Positions 41,174 to 50,673 are shown, numbered from the stretch's first letter. The stretch: DNA of 51,700 bases from DAOPYE01 sp035352715 (GCA_035352715.1 DAOPYE010000006.1:1-51700), one strand, 5' to 3'. Made by a program: numbers and translations. Notes: generated from the sequence alone by a model not told the origin.

Positions 41174-44125
41174 GTGGGGGAGTTGGGGCAGAATAACGCG
41201 GTGGATTCTTCGTCCTTGGTGCCTGTGGTCGTGTTGCGCTGGCTTTCAAAATGTTCTGGGCGCCGATGGGGATGCGCCCCCGCCTGCGGGGCGTATGGCT
41301 TGTCGCTATTGACCGTGGCCCTGATCGGGACCCCGTTCATCGCGCGGGCTCAAGGGGTTCAGACGGGCGCGCTCGGGGTCGAGGTTCGAACACGGGATGG
41401 AAAGCCTGTCTCTCATGGCCGGGTACGTGTGAGGTCATCCCATCTTCAGGGCGAGCGTCTCGCGATCACCGATGCCCAGGGGCGCACGGTTTTTCCGCTG
41501 CTGCCGCCGGGGGACTACCAGGTCACGGTGGCCGCCGAAGGGCTGCAAACCGGGACGAGTCGCCTCGGGGTTCGCCTGGGTGAGAAATCCGAGTTGCGAT
41601 TCGGCCTTGCGCCCGTGGCTTCTGCGGAGGTGCGGGTCGAGGGCGCGCAGGGTTCGGCGTTCGCGTCTGCCGCCTCGGTGTTTGAGGCCGGGAAGCTGGA
41701 GGAAATGCCGATTCCAAACACCCGGGTCTTCGAATCCGTGCTGCTGGCGCCTGGCGTATGCGATGGCATCAGCGGTCCCCAGGTTCGCGGAGCCCGCAGC
41801 ACGGGGAATCTCTACCTTGTGGATGGGGTGGGTTATGCCGACAACTATTACGGCTTTCCTCGAATCAACCTGTTCATGGATGGTCTGGAGGAAACCCAGG
41901 TGCTGCGGGGTGCTTTCTCGGCGGAATACGGGGATGTAGAGGGCGGCATCATCAACAGCGTGACGAAATCCGGTGGCAATGAATTCGAAACCCAATACCG
42001 GATGGAACTGAACAACGCCGATTGGAATGCGCTTCGCCCGTACGAGGGACGCCACGCATCCCACCTGGATGTCACCCATTCCTTGACCGTGGGAGGTCCG
42101 ATCCTGAAGGACCGCTTGTGGTACTTCGCCGGGACGTACCGGGGCGATCTCTCGCCGGTCAAGGTGCTTTCGGCGCAGGCTGCGACGGGGCTGGGCGATA
42201 CGAGCTATACCGAGAACGCCCAGGACCGGCGGACGATCCTGAAGATGACCTGGGCCATGGCACCTGAACACACCCTGGTCGGGAGTTGGCACCGCCAAGT
42301 CAAGGATGAGGTCCATGATTACGGCGCTGGGGAATTGGCGGCCCTGAACCAGCGCACCGAGACTTCGGATCTGTTCGGACTCCAGCTTCGCTCGGTGCTT
42401 GTTTCCAATATGGCCCTGTCCACGCGGGTCGGCTTCAAGCGCTGGGGGGTTCAGATCGATGGTGCCCAAGCCGATGGTGTGCCCCCGATCCTGAACTTTG
42501 ACGATGGGCTTCTATACGGAAACGCCAAGTTTGATCGGCAGGGAAGCGTGGTGCATCGGGATTCCGATACGGGAAGCCTCAAGCTCAGTGTTTTTGGTGA
42601 GGCCCTGGGCCACCATGAGCTGGACCTGGGTCTGGATCTGTACCGAGGCTGGATCCAGGGGGATGGTTCCCAAAGCCGGATCCAATGGGATGTCCTGGGC
42701 CAGTCACGCCAGATATGGATCTTTGCCACAGGGCTGGATGTCCAGAACCGTACGGCCATCCCCAACTCCATCGGAACGTTCATCTCTGTTCCTGGCGCCA
42801 AGGCCGTCACCGAAACCCGGGCCATTTACGTGAACGACCAGTGGCAATGGGGGCGCTTGACCGGGCATTTCGGGCTTCGGGGAGAGGCTTTCAGGGGCTT
42901 CGATCAGAACCACCGGGAGATTGCTTCAGGGTCGGCCTGGTCTCCGCGCTTGGGACTTGGCCTGGATGTGTTTGCGGACAGAAGGTGGCTGGTGGATGTG
43001 CACTTTGGGCGGTACCGGCAACGCCCCATGGATAGCCAGATCAGCCTGGCGACCTACGCGGATAATCCCATCGAGATTGACTACGCCACGCGCTTGGCCG
43101 CCAGGCCCACCTCCTATTCGCGGCTCGCTGATCCTTCCAACTACGACTTCAATACACCGGTCTACTGCTACGATCCGGCCTTCAATTACGTTTTTGACTC
43201 GAACCTTCGCTACGAGAGGCTGGATGAATGGCAGATCCAGCTGACCCGATCCCTGGACTGGGGTGCAACGAAGGGCCACATCCAAGCCATCGCGGTGCGG
43301 CGGAGTTGGAAGGATCTCTTTGATACAACTGCCGGGAACGATGGGACTCGGCTCGATTCCATGGGCAATTCGGTCTATCTGATGAAGGTCTTCAACAATC
43401 CGCTGGCTCACCGCGAATACCGGGGCCTGGAGCTGGAGGGTGTGCTGGAGACCGCTCCGGGGCAGAATCGTTGGCGATTCGAAGGGAATGTGACCTGGAG
43501 CCGTCTCCAGGGGAATGCTTCCCAGGAGGCGCCTTCCTTCCCCATGCTTGGGTCGGGCATGGCGATGTACTCCCAAGTGAACCAGGTTCGCCTCTTCGAA
43601 CCCTCGGTGGTCGCGCCGGAAGGCCCCTTGCCCACTCACAATCCCCTTCGCATGCGGTTTTTGGCCACTTGGGAGCGAGAGAATGGCCTTGGGTCGGGTT
43701 CCGTCTGCCTGATGTACCGATTCGATAGTGGTCAACGGCTCAGTGCCACCCGTCAGGCGACCCGCGAGCTGCTGAATCCCGATCTGCCTGAAGCCTTCGG
43801 CTATACCTGGGTCCAATACCAGGACCAGAAGCGGGGCACCCTCATCATGCCGTCGGTGGCCTTCGTGGATCTCGCCCTTCAGCAGGAACTGCGCCTGGCA
43901 ACCGTTCGGCAGCGCCCCGTGCGGGTCTTCGCCAAGCTGTGGGTTCAGAACCTGTTCAACCACATGCAATCGTCGAATCAGCAGGCGTACAACACCCTGT
44001 TCGAATCGGAATACACCTCGATGGCCCAGCCCTTCACCCCTTCTGCCTCCTATGGAAGCCGAGCCAGTGCTTCCTACTGGGCTCAAGCAAGGACGGTGGG
44101 GGTGAGTCTGGGGGTGCGATATTGA
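41174..44125 (+). CDS. TonB-dependent outer-membrane receptor with N-terminal regulatory-like domain (Oar-like)
   Basis: A 983-aa outer-membrane transporter. After a hydrophobic export segment (YGLSLLTVALIGTPFIARAQG) comes a carboxypeptidase-regulatory-like Ig domain (VRTRDGKPVSHGRVRVRSS, LLPPGDYQVTVAAEGLQT), then the plug (PNTRVFESVLLAPGV, GARSTGNLYLVDGVGY, VLRGAFSAEYGDVEGGIINS) and a long barrel ending SLGVRY with the terminal aromatic. This layout is common in Acidobacteriota and Oar-like proteins, without a SusD partner. The start is doubtful: the frame opens at GTG 41174, there is no ATG ahead of the signal sequence, and a GTG at 41201 is possible. The first about 30 codons resemble the start of the kinase gene at 44669. 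Substrate is unknown. Confidence 0.88.
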   Translation: MGELGQNNAVDSSSLVPVVVLRWLSKCSGRRWGCAPACGAYGLSLLTVALIGTPFIARAQGVQTGALGVEVRTRDGKPVSHGRVRVRSSHLQGERLAITDAQGRTVFPLLPPGDYQVTVAAEGLQTGTSRLGVRLGEKSELRFGLAPVASAEVRVEGAQGSAFASAASVFEAGKLEEMPIPNTRVFESVLLAPGVCDGISGPQVRGARSTGNLYLVDGVGYADNYYGFPRINLFMDGLEETQVLRGAFSAEYGDVEGGIINSVTKSGGNEFETQYRMELNNADWNALRPYEGRHASHLDVTHSLTVGGPILKDRLWYFAGTYRGDLSPVKVLSAQAATGLGDTSYTENAQDRRTILKMTWAMAPEHTLVGSWHRQVKDEVHDYGAGELAALNQRTETSDLFGLQLRSVLVSNMALSTRVGFKRWGVQIDGAQADGVPPILNFDDGLLYGNAKFDRQGSVVHRDSDTGSLKLSVFGEALGHHELDLGLDLYRGWIQGDGSQSRIQWDVLGQSRQIWIFATGLDVQNRTAIPNSIGTFISVPGAKAVTETRAIYVNDQWQWGRLTGHFGLRGEAFRGFDQNHREIASGSAWSPRLGLGLDVFADRRWLVDVHFGRYRQRPMDSQISLATYADNPIEIDYATRLAARPTSYSRLADPSNYDFNTPVYCYDPAFNYVFDSNLRYERLDEWQIQLTRSLDWGATKGHIQAIAVRRSWKDLFDTTAGNDGTRLDSMGNSVYLMKVFNNPLAHREYRGLELEGVLETAPGQNRWRFEGNVTWSRLQGNASQEAPSFPMLGSGMAMYSQVNQVRLFEPSVVAPEGPLPTHNPLRMRFLATWERENGLGSGSVCLMYRFDSGQRLSATRQATRELLNPDLPEAFGYTWVQYQDQKRGTLIMPSVAFVDLALQQELRLATVRQRPVRVFAKLWVQNLFNHMQSSNQQAYNTLFESEYTSMAQPFTPSASYGSRASASYWAQARTVGVSLGVRY

Positions 44126-44160
44126 AACGCTTTTGTGCAATCTGATTGATCAGGTTTGGC

Positions 44161-44613
44161 TCAATCCACCACCAGCCACACCCGTCTTCCCTGGCGGGTG
44201 GCCTCGATGAGTTTGAGCATGGCTTCCTGCGAATCGAGCAGGGGCTGCTGTTGGTCCGTGTTGAGATCCACGAACTGCAGGGGCGTGCCTGCCCCTGCAT
44301 CCTTGAGGGTGAGGGTGTGTTCTCTTGGCGTCGAAGCCAGTTCCGGTCGAGCCGAGAGGTTGCCCCCAAGGGGACCTTCGGAAGTCAGCACTTCCACCGA
44401 GATGCCCGCCAGACGGGCGATGGCGGATAGGGCTGCGCCCGAGGGACGGGCCCTGTCTCGCTCCCAGGCGCTGACGGCTGTCTGGTCAGTGTTCAAGGCG
44501 CGTCCCAGTTGTTCTTGGGTCCAACCCCAGGCCATGCGCAGCGTGCGTATGCGTTCGCCCAGGCTGCGCGGACGGGAAGGCGGCGGAGGCGTGGAGGGGC
44601 CGGATCGGGGCAT
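44161..44613 (-). CDS. XRE-family helix-turn-helix regulator, 150 aa
   Basis: A small DNA-binding regulator. A proline-rich start (MPRSGPSTPPPPSRPRS) leads into a Cro/C1-type domain, LGERIRTLRMAWGWTQEQLG then NTDQTAVSAWERDRARPSGA, with the WTQEQLG and TAVSAWERDR helices typical of XRE proteins. The C-terminal half (about residues 80-150) is unassigned and may bind a ligand or partner. It is divergent from the Ser/Thr kinase with 55 bases between starts, and convergent with the TonB receptor 35 bases away. Control of the kinase promoter, and possibly the receptor, is inferred from position. Confidence 0.88.
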   Translation of the reverse strand: MPRSGPSTPPPPSRPRSLGERIRTLRMAWGWTQEQLGRALNTDQTAVSAWERDRARPSGAALSAIARLAGISVEVLTSEGPLGGNLSARPELASTPREHTLTLKDAGAGTPLQFVDLNTDQQQPLLDSQEAMLKLIEATRQGRRVWLVVD

Positions 44614-44668
44614 GGCGCCAGATTGACATGCTCACGGGGTGTTGCGAAGTGATGGCAGGGGAGAGTTG

Positions 44669-47473
44669 ATGCAAAATAATGAGATGGACCATCACCCCCT
44701 GGGGTCAATAGTTGCGCCACGCTGGCTTTTGGAGCCATCTGCTCGCCGTTTGGGACGCTACGTATTGGGGCCGCAAATCGGGCGTGGCGGTATGGGAGAA
44801 GTGTTCGAAGCCTGGGACATGGTCCTGGGGCGCAGGGTTGCGCTCAAACGCTTGGCTCTGGAAGGGTTTGAGCCCTTGATTCGGTTTCAGCGAGAGGCGC
44901 AGATTCAGGCACGCTTGCAGCATCCCCATATCTGTCCTGTCTATGATGTGGGCGAAGCGGATGGGACGAGTTTTATCTCGATGCGCTTTGTGTCAGGCCC
45001 AACACTGGCCAAGAAGGGCTGGGAGTTGCCTATTCCAGAGGCCGTACGGGTGATGGCTCAGGTGGCGAACGCCATTGGTTGCGCGCACGAAGCGGGGTTG
45101 ATTCATCGGGACATCAAGCCATCCAATATCCTGTTGGAGCAAAACCCGGATGGTTCATGGCATCCGTACGTGACAGATTTCGGCCTTGCCAAGGACTTGA
45201 AGGGCATGGCGTTGACGATGTCGCAATCCCCGGTGGGGACACCTGGGTTCATGGCCCCCGAACCGTTGAAAGGTGATACGGGAAGCCAGGCGTCAGACAT
45301 CTGGGCCTTGGGCGCGACCTTGAAGGCCGTTTTGCCGCAGGAACTACAGGGGGTCGGTCACAGCCTGAGACGGGTGTTGGATTGCTGTCTGTCCGAGGAT
45401 CCCAGGGACCGCTACCGTACAGCCCACCAGCTTGCGGAGGATCTCGCCTGTATCGCAAGGGGATTGGCGCCTGTTCATGGGCGACGGATGAGTCGTCGCG
45501 CGACCTTCCTGATACGAAAGGGATTGCACCATCCATGGACGCTGGGAGCGGCGATCGTGCTGGGCGCGGGTTGTCTGACCGCGGCATTCGCATGGGGTCA
45601 TCTCCGCGACGCACAGCGGCTCCAGGCTGCCCGTCAATTGGCCGATGCTTCGAAAGATATCGAATACATCATGCAGGTGGAGCGCATGAAACCGGCCCAT
45701 GATGTCCGGCCCGCTTTGAATGAGATGAGAAGGCGTATTCAAAATTTAGAATCGGGCGCCCGGGGGGCTTCGCCAGTGGATTTTTACCGGGCCTTAGGGC
45801 GAAGCTATCTCGCAATGGAGGACTATCCGCAGGCGCAAACCCACCTTCAGCGGGCCTGGGACCATGGAGGTCGTGGCGATGACTTGGCCATGAACCTAGT
45901 ACTGGCGTGCTGTGGACGTTTCACGGTCGAGAGGTCTGCCGCGCAAGCCGAAGGGAAGGCATTACTGACGGCGACAAGAGATCGCTATCTGGAACAGGCC
46001 CAGCGTTGTTTGGAAACGCTAAGGGATTCCGGGAAAAGATCCTTTGCCGCCGGAAAGATCGCCTGGCTGAAGAATGATTTCGAAACGGCACTGAAATTTG
46101 CCCGGATGGCGGCGGAAGCGGATCCGCTGGATGCCCGTGCAAGATCGCTGGAAGCCTCGGCGTGCTATGGCTTGGGAGAGAAAGCGCAATTCGAGGGGCG
46201 CTTGGAAGTGGCCGCAGGGTGGTACGCCCAGTTTGAATCCCTGAATCGAGAAGCTCGCGCGCTGGCCCCCAGTGATGGCGCGCTGATGGCGCAGTACCTG
46301 CAGCAAAAAAGCTGGTGGCTGTACGGAAAGAGCCAGAATGGCGCTGCATCGGATCAAGATTTTGAAATTCTGGAGGCCCTGGGAGATCAACTTCTCGCCC
46401 TCAACCCACAAGACCCGGATGCCCTGTCTGTCCTGCTAACGGTGTATTCGCACCATGCGGGGAATAGCGGGCTGGTCGGAAGAGATCCGCGTCCTATTGT
46501 TTCGCGCGGATTGGAACGCCTGCGGCAGGCCGGGGATTTTTCGGACCCTAACCATCGGGTCGGTTTGGGCTTGATCCTGTTGCTTACCTATAAGGTTGAA
46601 TGGGAATATATGCATGGCCTTGATCCCAGGCCGACGGTAGCCATGGCTTTGAAGGATGCACCGCCTGCAGGCGACGAGCGAACGGAATTGCTGTTGTATC
46701 AGGCCCGCTGGGAGCGGGAACACTGCATAGATCCCACCAAAACCCTTGGATTGGTGCGCCAAGCTTGCCTGAACACCATGCACGACGAAATCTTTGCCTT
46801 CCATCACTACTACCTCGGTGACGCGGCCTGGCAGGAAGGACTCTGGCGCGCGGCGCAAGGCGGGGATCCCTCTCAGTGCCTGGCCGAGGCGGTCCAACAT
46901 GAAGAAGAAGGCTTGCGGCTGAACCCCGGCGAACGATGGTGCGCCGTCGATCTGGCGCGCATACAGACCGCCTGGGGGGACTGGAATCATCGCAACAAGG
47001 GCGCTTGCATGGAGCATTACGATAACGCCCGGAAAGCGGCGCAGCGGGCCATAGCTTTGTCTCCGCGCCTCGCGGCGGCTCATCGCGCCTTGGCTGAGGC
47101 TGATCTTCGAAAAGCACAGGCGCTGGCAGAAAAGGGGCTGGACTCCTCCGCATGTCTTGTCAGCGGCACAAAAGCGATCCGGAAAGCGCTTCAGTTCAAA
47201 CCTTCGGATTTCCTGGCACTGCTCATCCAGGCGGAACTATTGGCCCAGCAAGCGCAGTCTCGTCCTGGCAAAGGTGAGACTGTCGCGTCCCTGCTGCACC
47301 AAGCGAAGGAATCGCTTGATGCCTCTCGACAACTGCGAAGGGACTACCCTCCTACCCAGGCATTCTCTGTGGAGTTTCAACGTCTGTTGGAGCAAGGCAC
47401 ACGAAGAAACGTGGGCGTTAGTTCAGCTTTTCCGCGAACGCCGCAATGCGCTTCTGCATTGCTTCGACGCTGA
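44669..47473 (+). CDS. Transmembrane Ser/Thr protein kinase with extracytoplasmic TPR domain
   Basis: A 934-aa Hanks-type kinase. AGGGGAG before the ATG at 44669 sets the start. Kinase landmarks: glycine loop GRGGMGEV (38-45), Lys60 in VALKRL, catalytic Asp148 in HRDIKPSN, Asp170 of DFG, and GTPGFMAPE in the activation segment. A helix at about 286-311 (WTLGAAIVLGAGCLTAAFAW) separates it from a large TPR-like domain (LGRSYLAMEDYPQAQTHLQR, NDFETALKFARMAAEADPLD) that should lie outside. This is the plan of Acidobacteriota/Myxococcota TPR kinases. The last about 19 codons overlap the convergent dxs gene by 56 bases. The substrate is unknown; the neighbouring XRE regulator is a candidate. Confidence 0.93.
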   Translation: MQNNEMDHHPLGSIVAPRWLLEPSARRLGRYVLGPQIGRGGMGEVFEAWDMVLGRRVALKRLALEGFEPLIRFQREAQIQARLQHPHICPVYDVGEADGTSFISMRFVSGPTLAKKGWELPIPEAVRVMAQVANAIGCAHEAGLIHRDIKPSNILLEQNPDGSWHPYVTDFGLAKDLKGMALTMSQSPVGTPGFMAPEPLKGDTGSQASDIWALGATLKAVLPQELQGVGHSLRRVLDCCLSEDPRDRYRTAHQLAEDLACIARGLAPVHGRRMSRRATFLIRKGLHHPWTLGAAIVLGAGCLTAAFAWGHLRDAQRLQAARQLADASKDIEYIMQVERMKPAHDVRPALNEMRRRIQNLESGARGASPVDFYRALGRSYLAMEDYPQAQTHLQRAWDHGGRGDDLAMNLVLACCGRFTVERSAAQAEGKALLTATRDRYLEQAQRCLETLRDSGKRSFAAGKIAWLKNDFETALKFARMAAEADPLDARARSLEASACYGLGEKAQFEGRLEVAAGWYAQFESLNREARALAPSDGALMAQYLQQKSWWLYGKSQNGAASDQDFEILEALGDQLLALNPQDPDALSVLLTVYSHHAGNSGLVGRDPRPIVSRGLERLRQAGDFSDPNHRVGLGLILLLTYKVEWEYMHGLDPRPTVAMALKDAPPAGDERTELLLYQARWEREHCIDPTKTLGLVRQACLNTMHDEIFAFHHYYLGDAAWQEGLWRAAQGGDPSQCLAEAVQHEEEGLRLNPGERWCAVDLARIQTAWGDWNHRNKGACMEHYDNARKAAQRAIALSPRLAAAHRALAEADLRKAQALAEKGLDSSACLVSGTKAIRKALQFKPSDFLALLIQAELLAQQAQSRPGKGETVASLLHQAKESLDASRQLRRDYPPTQAFSVEFQRLLEQGTRRNVGVSSAFPRTPQCASALLRR

Positions 47474-49343
47474 GGCCTTCCTCGTCGAGCAGGATCGCAG
47501 GATCACCGTGGGACACCAAGTGATCCGCGATGGCGCAGCGCAGCAGGGGCATCCGGAGCCCTGCGTCCGCGAGGGTTTCGGCCACGGCGGCGGAAAAGCC
47601 TCCGGGGGCGCAGCCTTCCTCGATGGCGACGACGCCGCGGGTTTTCTTCGCCCAATCGGTGATGAGGGCTGTGTCCAGGGGTTTGACGAATCGGGCATCG
47701 AGCACGGTGCAGGAAATCCCCTGCGCGGCCAGGATATCGGCGACCTTCAGGGCGGGCACGACCATGCTGCCGATGGCCACCAGGGACAGGTCGGTGCCCT
47801 CCCGCAGCACCTCGCCCTTGCCCAGGGGCAGCGGCGTGATGGGGGTTTCTAAAGGCACGCCCTGGGCGCTGCCGCGGGGGTAGCGCAGCACCGCAGGCTT
47901 GCCGCAGTACAGGGCCGTCATGAGCATCCGGCGCAGTTCGTTCTCGTCGCGGGGCGCCATGATGACCAGGTTGGGCATGCAGCGCAGGAAGGACAGATCG
48001 TAGACGCCGTGGTGCGTGGGACCATCGGCGCCCACGATGCCCGCGCGATCAAGGGCGAAGGTGACGGGCAGATCCTGAAGGCAGACGTCGTGCAGCACCT
48101 GATCGAAACCGCGCTGCAGGAAGGTGCTGTAGATGGCGCAGATGGGGCGCATGCCCTGGGCGGCCAGGCCGGCGGCGAAGGTGATGCCGTGCTGTTCGGC
48201 GATGCCCACGTCGAAGCAGCGGTCCGGATGAGCCTTCTGGAAGTAGTTCAGGCCCGTGCCATCCAGCATGGCGGCGGTGATGGCGACGATCTTGGCATCC
48301 TGCTGGGCCAGCTCCGTGAGCGTTTTGCCGAAGACCTGTGTGTACGAAGGCCGCGATGGCTTGGTGGGATCCGCAGCAGCCTTGACCATCTCGCCGGTCT
48401 CGGTATCGAAGGCGGAGACGCCGTGCCACTTGGGGGGATCCTTCACCGCCGGGGCAAACCCAAAGCCCTTCTGCGTTTGGACGTGCAGCAGCACGGGGCC
48501 TTCCTTCATGCGTTCCTTGGCCTGGGTGAACGCGCGATCCAGCGCGCCCACGTCATGGCCGTTCACGGGCCCCAGGTAGCGAAAACCCAAATCCTCGAAC
48601 AGCAGCCCCGGGATGGCCACGCGCTTGAAGGCTTCCTCGCTCCACCTGGCAGCCTTGGACAGGCTGTGGCTGACGCTGCGGACGGGAATGGCCTTGATGG
48701 CGCTTTCGATGCGATCGCGCCACTGGCGGTAGTACTGCCCCGAGATCATCTGGTTCAGATAGCCCTGCAGCGAACCGACGTTGGGGTTGATGCTCATGTC
48801 GTTGTCGTTGAGGATCACCATGAACTTCTTGGTTTCCAGGTACCCCGCCTGGTTCAGCCCCTCGAAGGCCATGCCCGCGGTCATGGAGCCATCGCCGATG
48901 ACGGCGATGGAGGTGAAGTCCTGCTTCTGCAGATCCCGCGCCTGGGCCATGCCCAGCGCCGCGGAGATGCTGGTGCTGGCGTGGCCTGCGCCGAAGTGAT
49001 CGTAGATGCTCTCGTCGCGCTTGAGGAATCCCGACAGCCCGCCGTGCTGGCGCAGCGTCTGGAACTGGTTCATGCGGCCCGTGAGGATCTTGTAGGAATA
49101 GGCCTGATGCCCCACGTCCCAAACGATGCGATCCACCAGGAAATCGAAGTGCCGCATGAGCGCGACCGTGAGTTCGACGGTGCCCATGTTCGAGCTGAAG
49201 TGCCCGCCGGTCTCGCTGATGGATTCGATGAGGAAGGTGCGGATCTCCTTGGCCAGTTGTTCAAGCTGGGCCAGGGAAAAATGGCGGATCTGCTGGGGCG
49301 CCGCGATGGAGTCCAGCAGGGGGTGGGGGGACGTGCTCGACAT
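47418..49343 (-). CDS. dxs: 1-deoxy-D-xylulose-5-phosphate synthase
   Basis: First enzyme of the MEP isoprenoid pathway: pyruvate plus glyceraldehyde 3-phosphate to DXP, thiamine diphosphate-dependent, cytosolic. The 641-aa protein has VWDVGHQAYSYKILTGR (His of the active site), GHASTSISAALGMAQARD, the ThDP motif GDGSMTAGMAFEGLNQAG with the ND pair after it, FRYLGPVNGHDVGAL, and in the second half VGIAEQHGITFAAGLA and DRAGIVGADGPTHHG. Length is normal. It starts immediately after the ispA stop (TGAATG) and is the last gene of xseB-ispA-dxs. Confidence 0.97.
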   Translation of the reverse strand: MSSTSPHPLLDSIAAPQQIRHFSLAQLEQLAKEIRTFLIESISETGGHFSSNMGTVELTVALMRHFDFLVDRIVWDVGHQAYSYKILTGRMNQFQTLRQHGGLSGFLKRDESIYDHFGAGHASTSISAALGMAQARDLQKQDFTSIAVIGDGSMTAGMAFEGLNQAGYLETKKFMVILNDNDMSINPNVGSLQGYLNQMISGQYYRQWRDRIESAIKAIPVRSVSHSLSKAARWSEEAFKRVAIPGLLFEDLGFRYLGPVNGHDVGALDRAFTQAKERMKEGPVLLHVQTQKGFGFAPAVKDPPKWHGVSAFDTETGEMVKAAADPTKPSRPSYTQVFGKTLTELAQQDAKIVAITAAMLDGTGLNYFQKAHPDRCFDVGIAEQHGITFAAGLAAQGMRPICAIYSTFLQRGFDQVLHDVCLQDLPVTFALDRAGIVGADGPTHHGVYDLSFLRCMPNLVIMAPRDENELRRMLMTALYCGKPAVLRYPRGSAQGVPLETPITPLPLGKGEVLREGTDLSLVAIGSMVVPALKVADILAAQGISCTVLDARFVKPLDTALITDWAKKTRGVVAIEEGCAPGGFSAAVAETLADAGLRMPLLRCAIADHLVSHGDPAILLDEEGLSVEAMQKRIAAFAEKLN

Positions 49344-50249
49344 TCAGTTGCCTCGCTGGGCCAGGTACCGCGCCCAGGCGGAAAGGGGGTCGGGATGGGG
49401 CAGCGTCTTCAGCGCCGCGAGGGCGCGCTCGGTGGCTTCCGCCAGGGCAGCGCGGGCGCCCTCCAGCCCCAGCAGTCCGGGGTACGTGATCTTGCCTTTG
49501 CCTTCATCCTTGCCCACGCGCTTGCCCATCTGCTCGGCGGTGGAGGTGGCGTCCAGGATGTCGTCCTGGATCTGGAAGGCCAATCCGATGGCGGTGCCCG
49601 CGTCGCGCAGGGCCTTGCGTTGTTCCGCCTGGGCCCCGCCGGCCACGGCACCCAGTTCCATGGAAACGCGCAACAGCGCGCCCGTCTTCAGGCGGTGGAT
49701 GAGCTGGAGATGATCCAATCCGTAGGCGCCCCCGCTGGCCGTGAGCTTCTCGCCCTCCAGATCCAGCGACTGGCCGCCGACCATGCCGCGCCAGCCCGAG
49801 GCTTCCGCCAGCAGGCGCACGGATTCGATCCGGGCTTCGGGTTCCAGCGCAGCGTTCGACGCCAGGACCGCAAAGGCCTCCGTCAGCAGTCCGTCGCCCG
49901 CGAGGATGGCCTGGCCTTCGCCGAAGGCCTTGTGGCAGGTGGGCTTGCCGCGCCGCAGATCATCGTCGTCCATGGCGGGCAGATCGTCGTGGATCAGCGA
50001 GTAGGTGTGGATGAACTCCAGGGCGATGGCGCTCGGCAGCGCCTGCTCGGCGGCTGCTCCAACGGCTTCGGCCGCCAGCATGCACAGCGCCGGACGGACG
50101 CGCTTGCCGCCCGCCTCCAGGCTGTAGCGCATGGCCGCGCCCACGACGGGCGCTTCGCCCTGTTCGAAGGGCTTCAGGTAATGGGATTCAAAGAGCGGAA
50201 TGAGGCGATCCAGATCCGCCTTCACCAGCTCCGCCGCGTTCAGCGTCAC
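49344..50249 (-). CDS. ispA: Short-chain polyprenyl diphosphate synthase (farnesyl/geranylgeranyl type)
   Basis: Condenses isopentenyl diphosphate onto allylic diphosphates to give C15 or C20 prenyl diphosphates. The 301-aa protein has GGKRVRPALCMLAAEAVG, the first aspartate-rich motif HDDLPAMDDDDLRRGKPTCH and the second GLAFQIQDDILDATST. The two residues inserted in the first motif (DDLPAMDDDD) and its position next to dxs agree with bacterial farnesyl diphosphate synthase. Chain length cannot be settled by eye. The start overlaps the xseB stop by four bases. Confidence 0.94.
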   Translation of the reverse strand: MTLNAAELVKADLDRLIPLFESHYLKPFEQGEAPVVGAAMRYSLEAGGKRVRPALCMLAAEAVGAAAEQALPSAIALEFIHTYSLIHDDLPAMDDDDLRRGKPTCHKAFGEGQAILAGDGLLTEAFAVLASNAALEPEARIESVRLLAEASGWRGMVGGQSLDLEGEKLTASGGAYGLDHLQLIHRLKTGALLRVSMELGAVAGGAQAEQRKALRDAGTAIGLAFQIQDDILDATSTAEQMGKRVGKDEGKGKITYPGLLGLEGARAALAEATERALAALKTLPHPDPLSAWARYLAQRGN

Positions 50250-50485
50250 GGGATGTCTCCTTCCAGGGGCTCCGCACGGTACTCGCCCGCCAAACCCTGG
50301 CGAAGCACCTCGACCTTGCGCTGGGCCTCCGCCAGTTGCTGCTGAAGGGCCTGGCTCAAGGCCACCCCCTCCTCGAAACGGCGCAGGGCGTCTTCCAGTC
50401 CCAGCTGACCGCCCTCCAGTTGCTGCACGATGCCTTCCAGCCGATCAAGGCCATCATCGAAGGAAGAGGGTGCGGGTGTCGCCAT
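50246..50485 (-). CDS. xseB: Exodeoxyribonuclease VII small subunit
   Basis: Small subunit of exonuclease VII, which degrades single-stranded DNA with XseA. The 79-aa protein is the family length and has the signature FDDGLDRLEGIVQQLEGG and LEDALRRFEEGVALSQALQQ, two helices of the coiled coil. It is the first gene of the xseB-ispA-dxs operon, the order also seen in enterobacteria, overlapping ispA by four bases. xseA is not in the window. Confidence 0.92.
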   Translation of the reverse strand: MATPAPSSFDDGLDRLEGIVQQLEGGQLGLEDALRRFEEGVALSQALQQQLAEAQRKVEVLRQGLAGEYRAEPLEGDIP

Positions 50486-50673
50486 GGCTCTGATTCTAAC
50501 GGAAGGGGCCGAGATGCGCGCTTTCCCCTCCGGTCGTCCCGTGACGGTGCCTGTTGAGCCTCTGGACCCAGCTTTCGTTCCACATCCCGAACCATCCGGC
50601 CTGCCATTGTCTTCAGATGGCCGATCACGATGCACACCCGCTCGAACGATGACCAGGGGAAACCCCATGGGAC

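Noticed and set aside
41002..41340. A 112-codon minus frame in the gap before the TonB receptor
   Set aside because: It overlaps the receptor start, has no ribosome site, and its translation resembles no protein.
41131..44560. The 11-mer CGCATACGCAC near 41140 also found, on the opposite strand, inside the XRE gene
   Set aside because: The match does not extend beyond the 11-mer in a coding-consistent way, so I cannot call it a relic of a second regulator.
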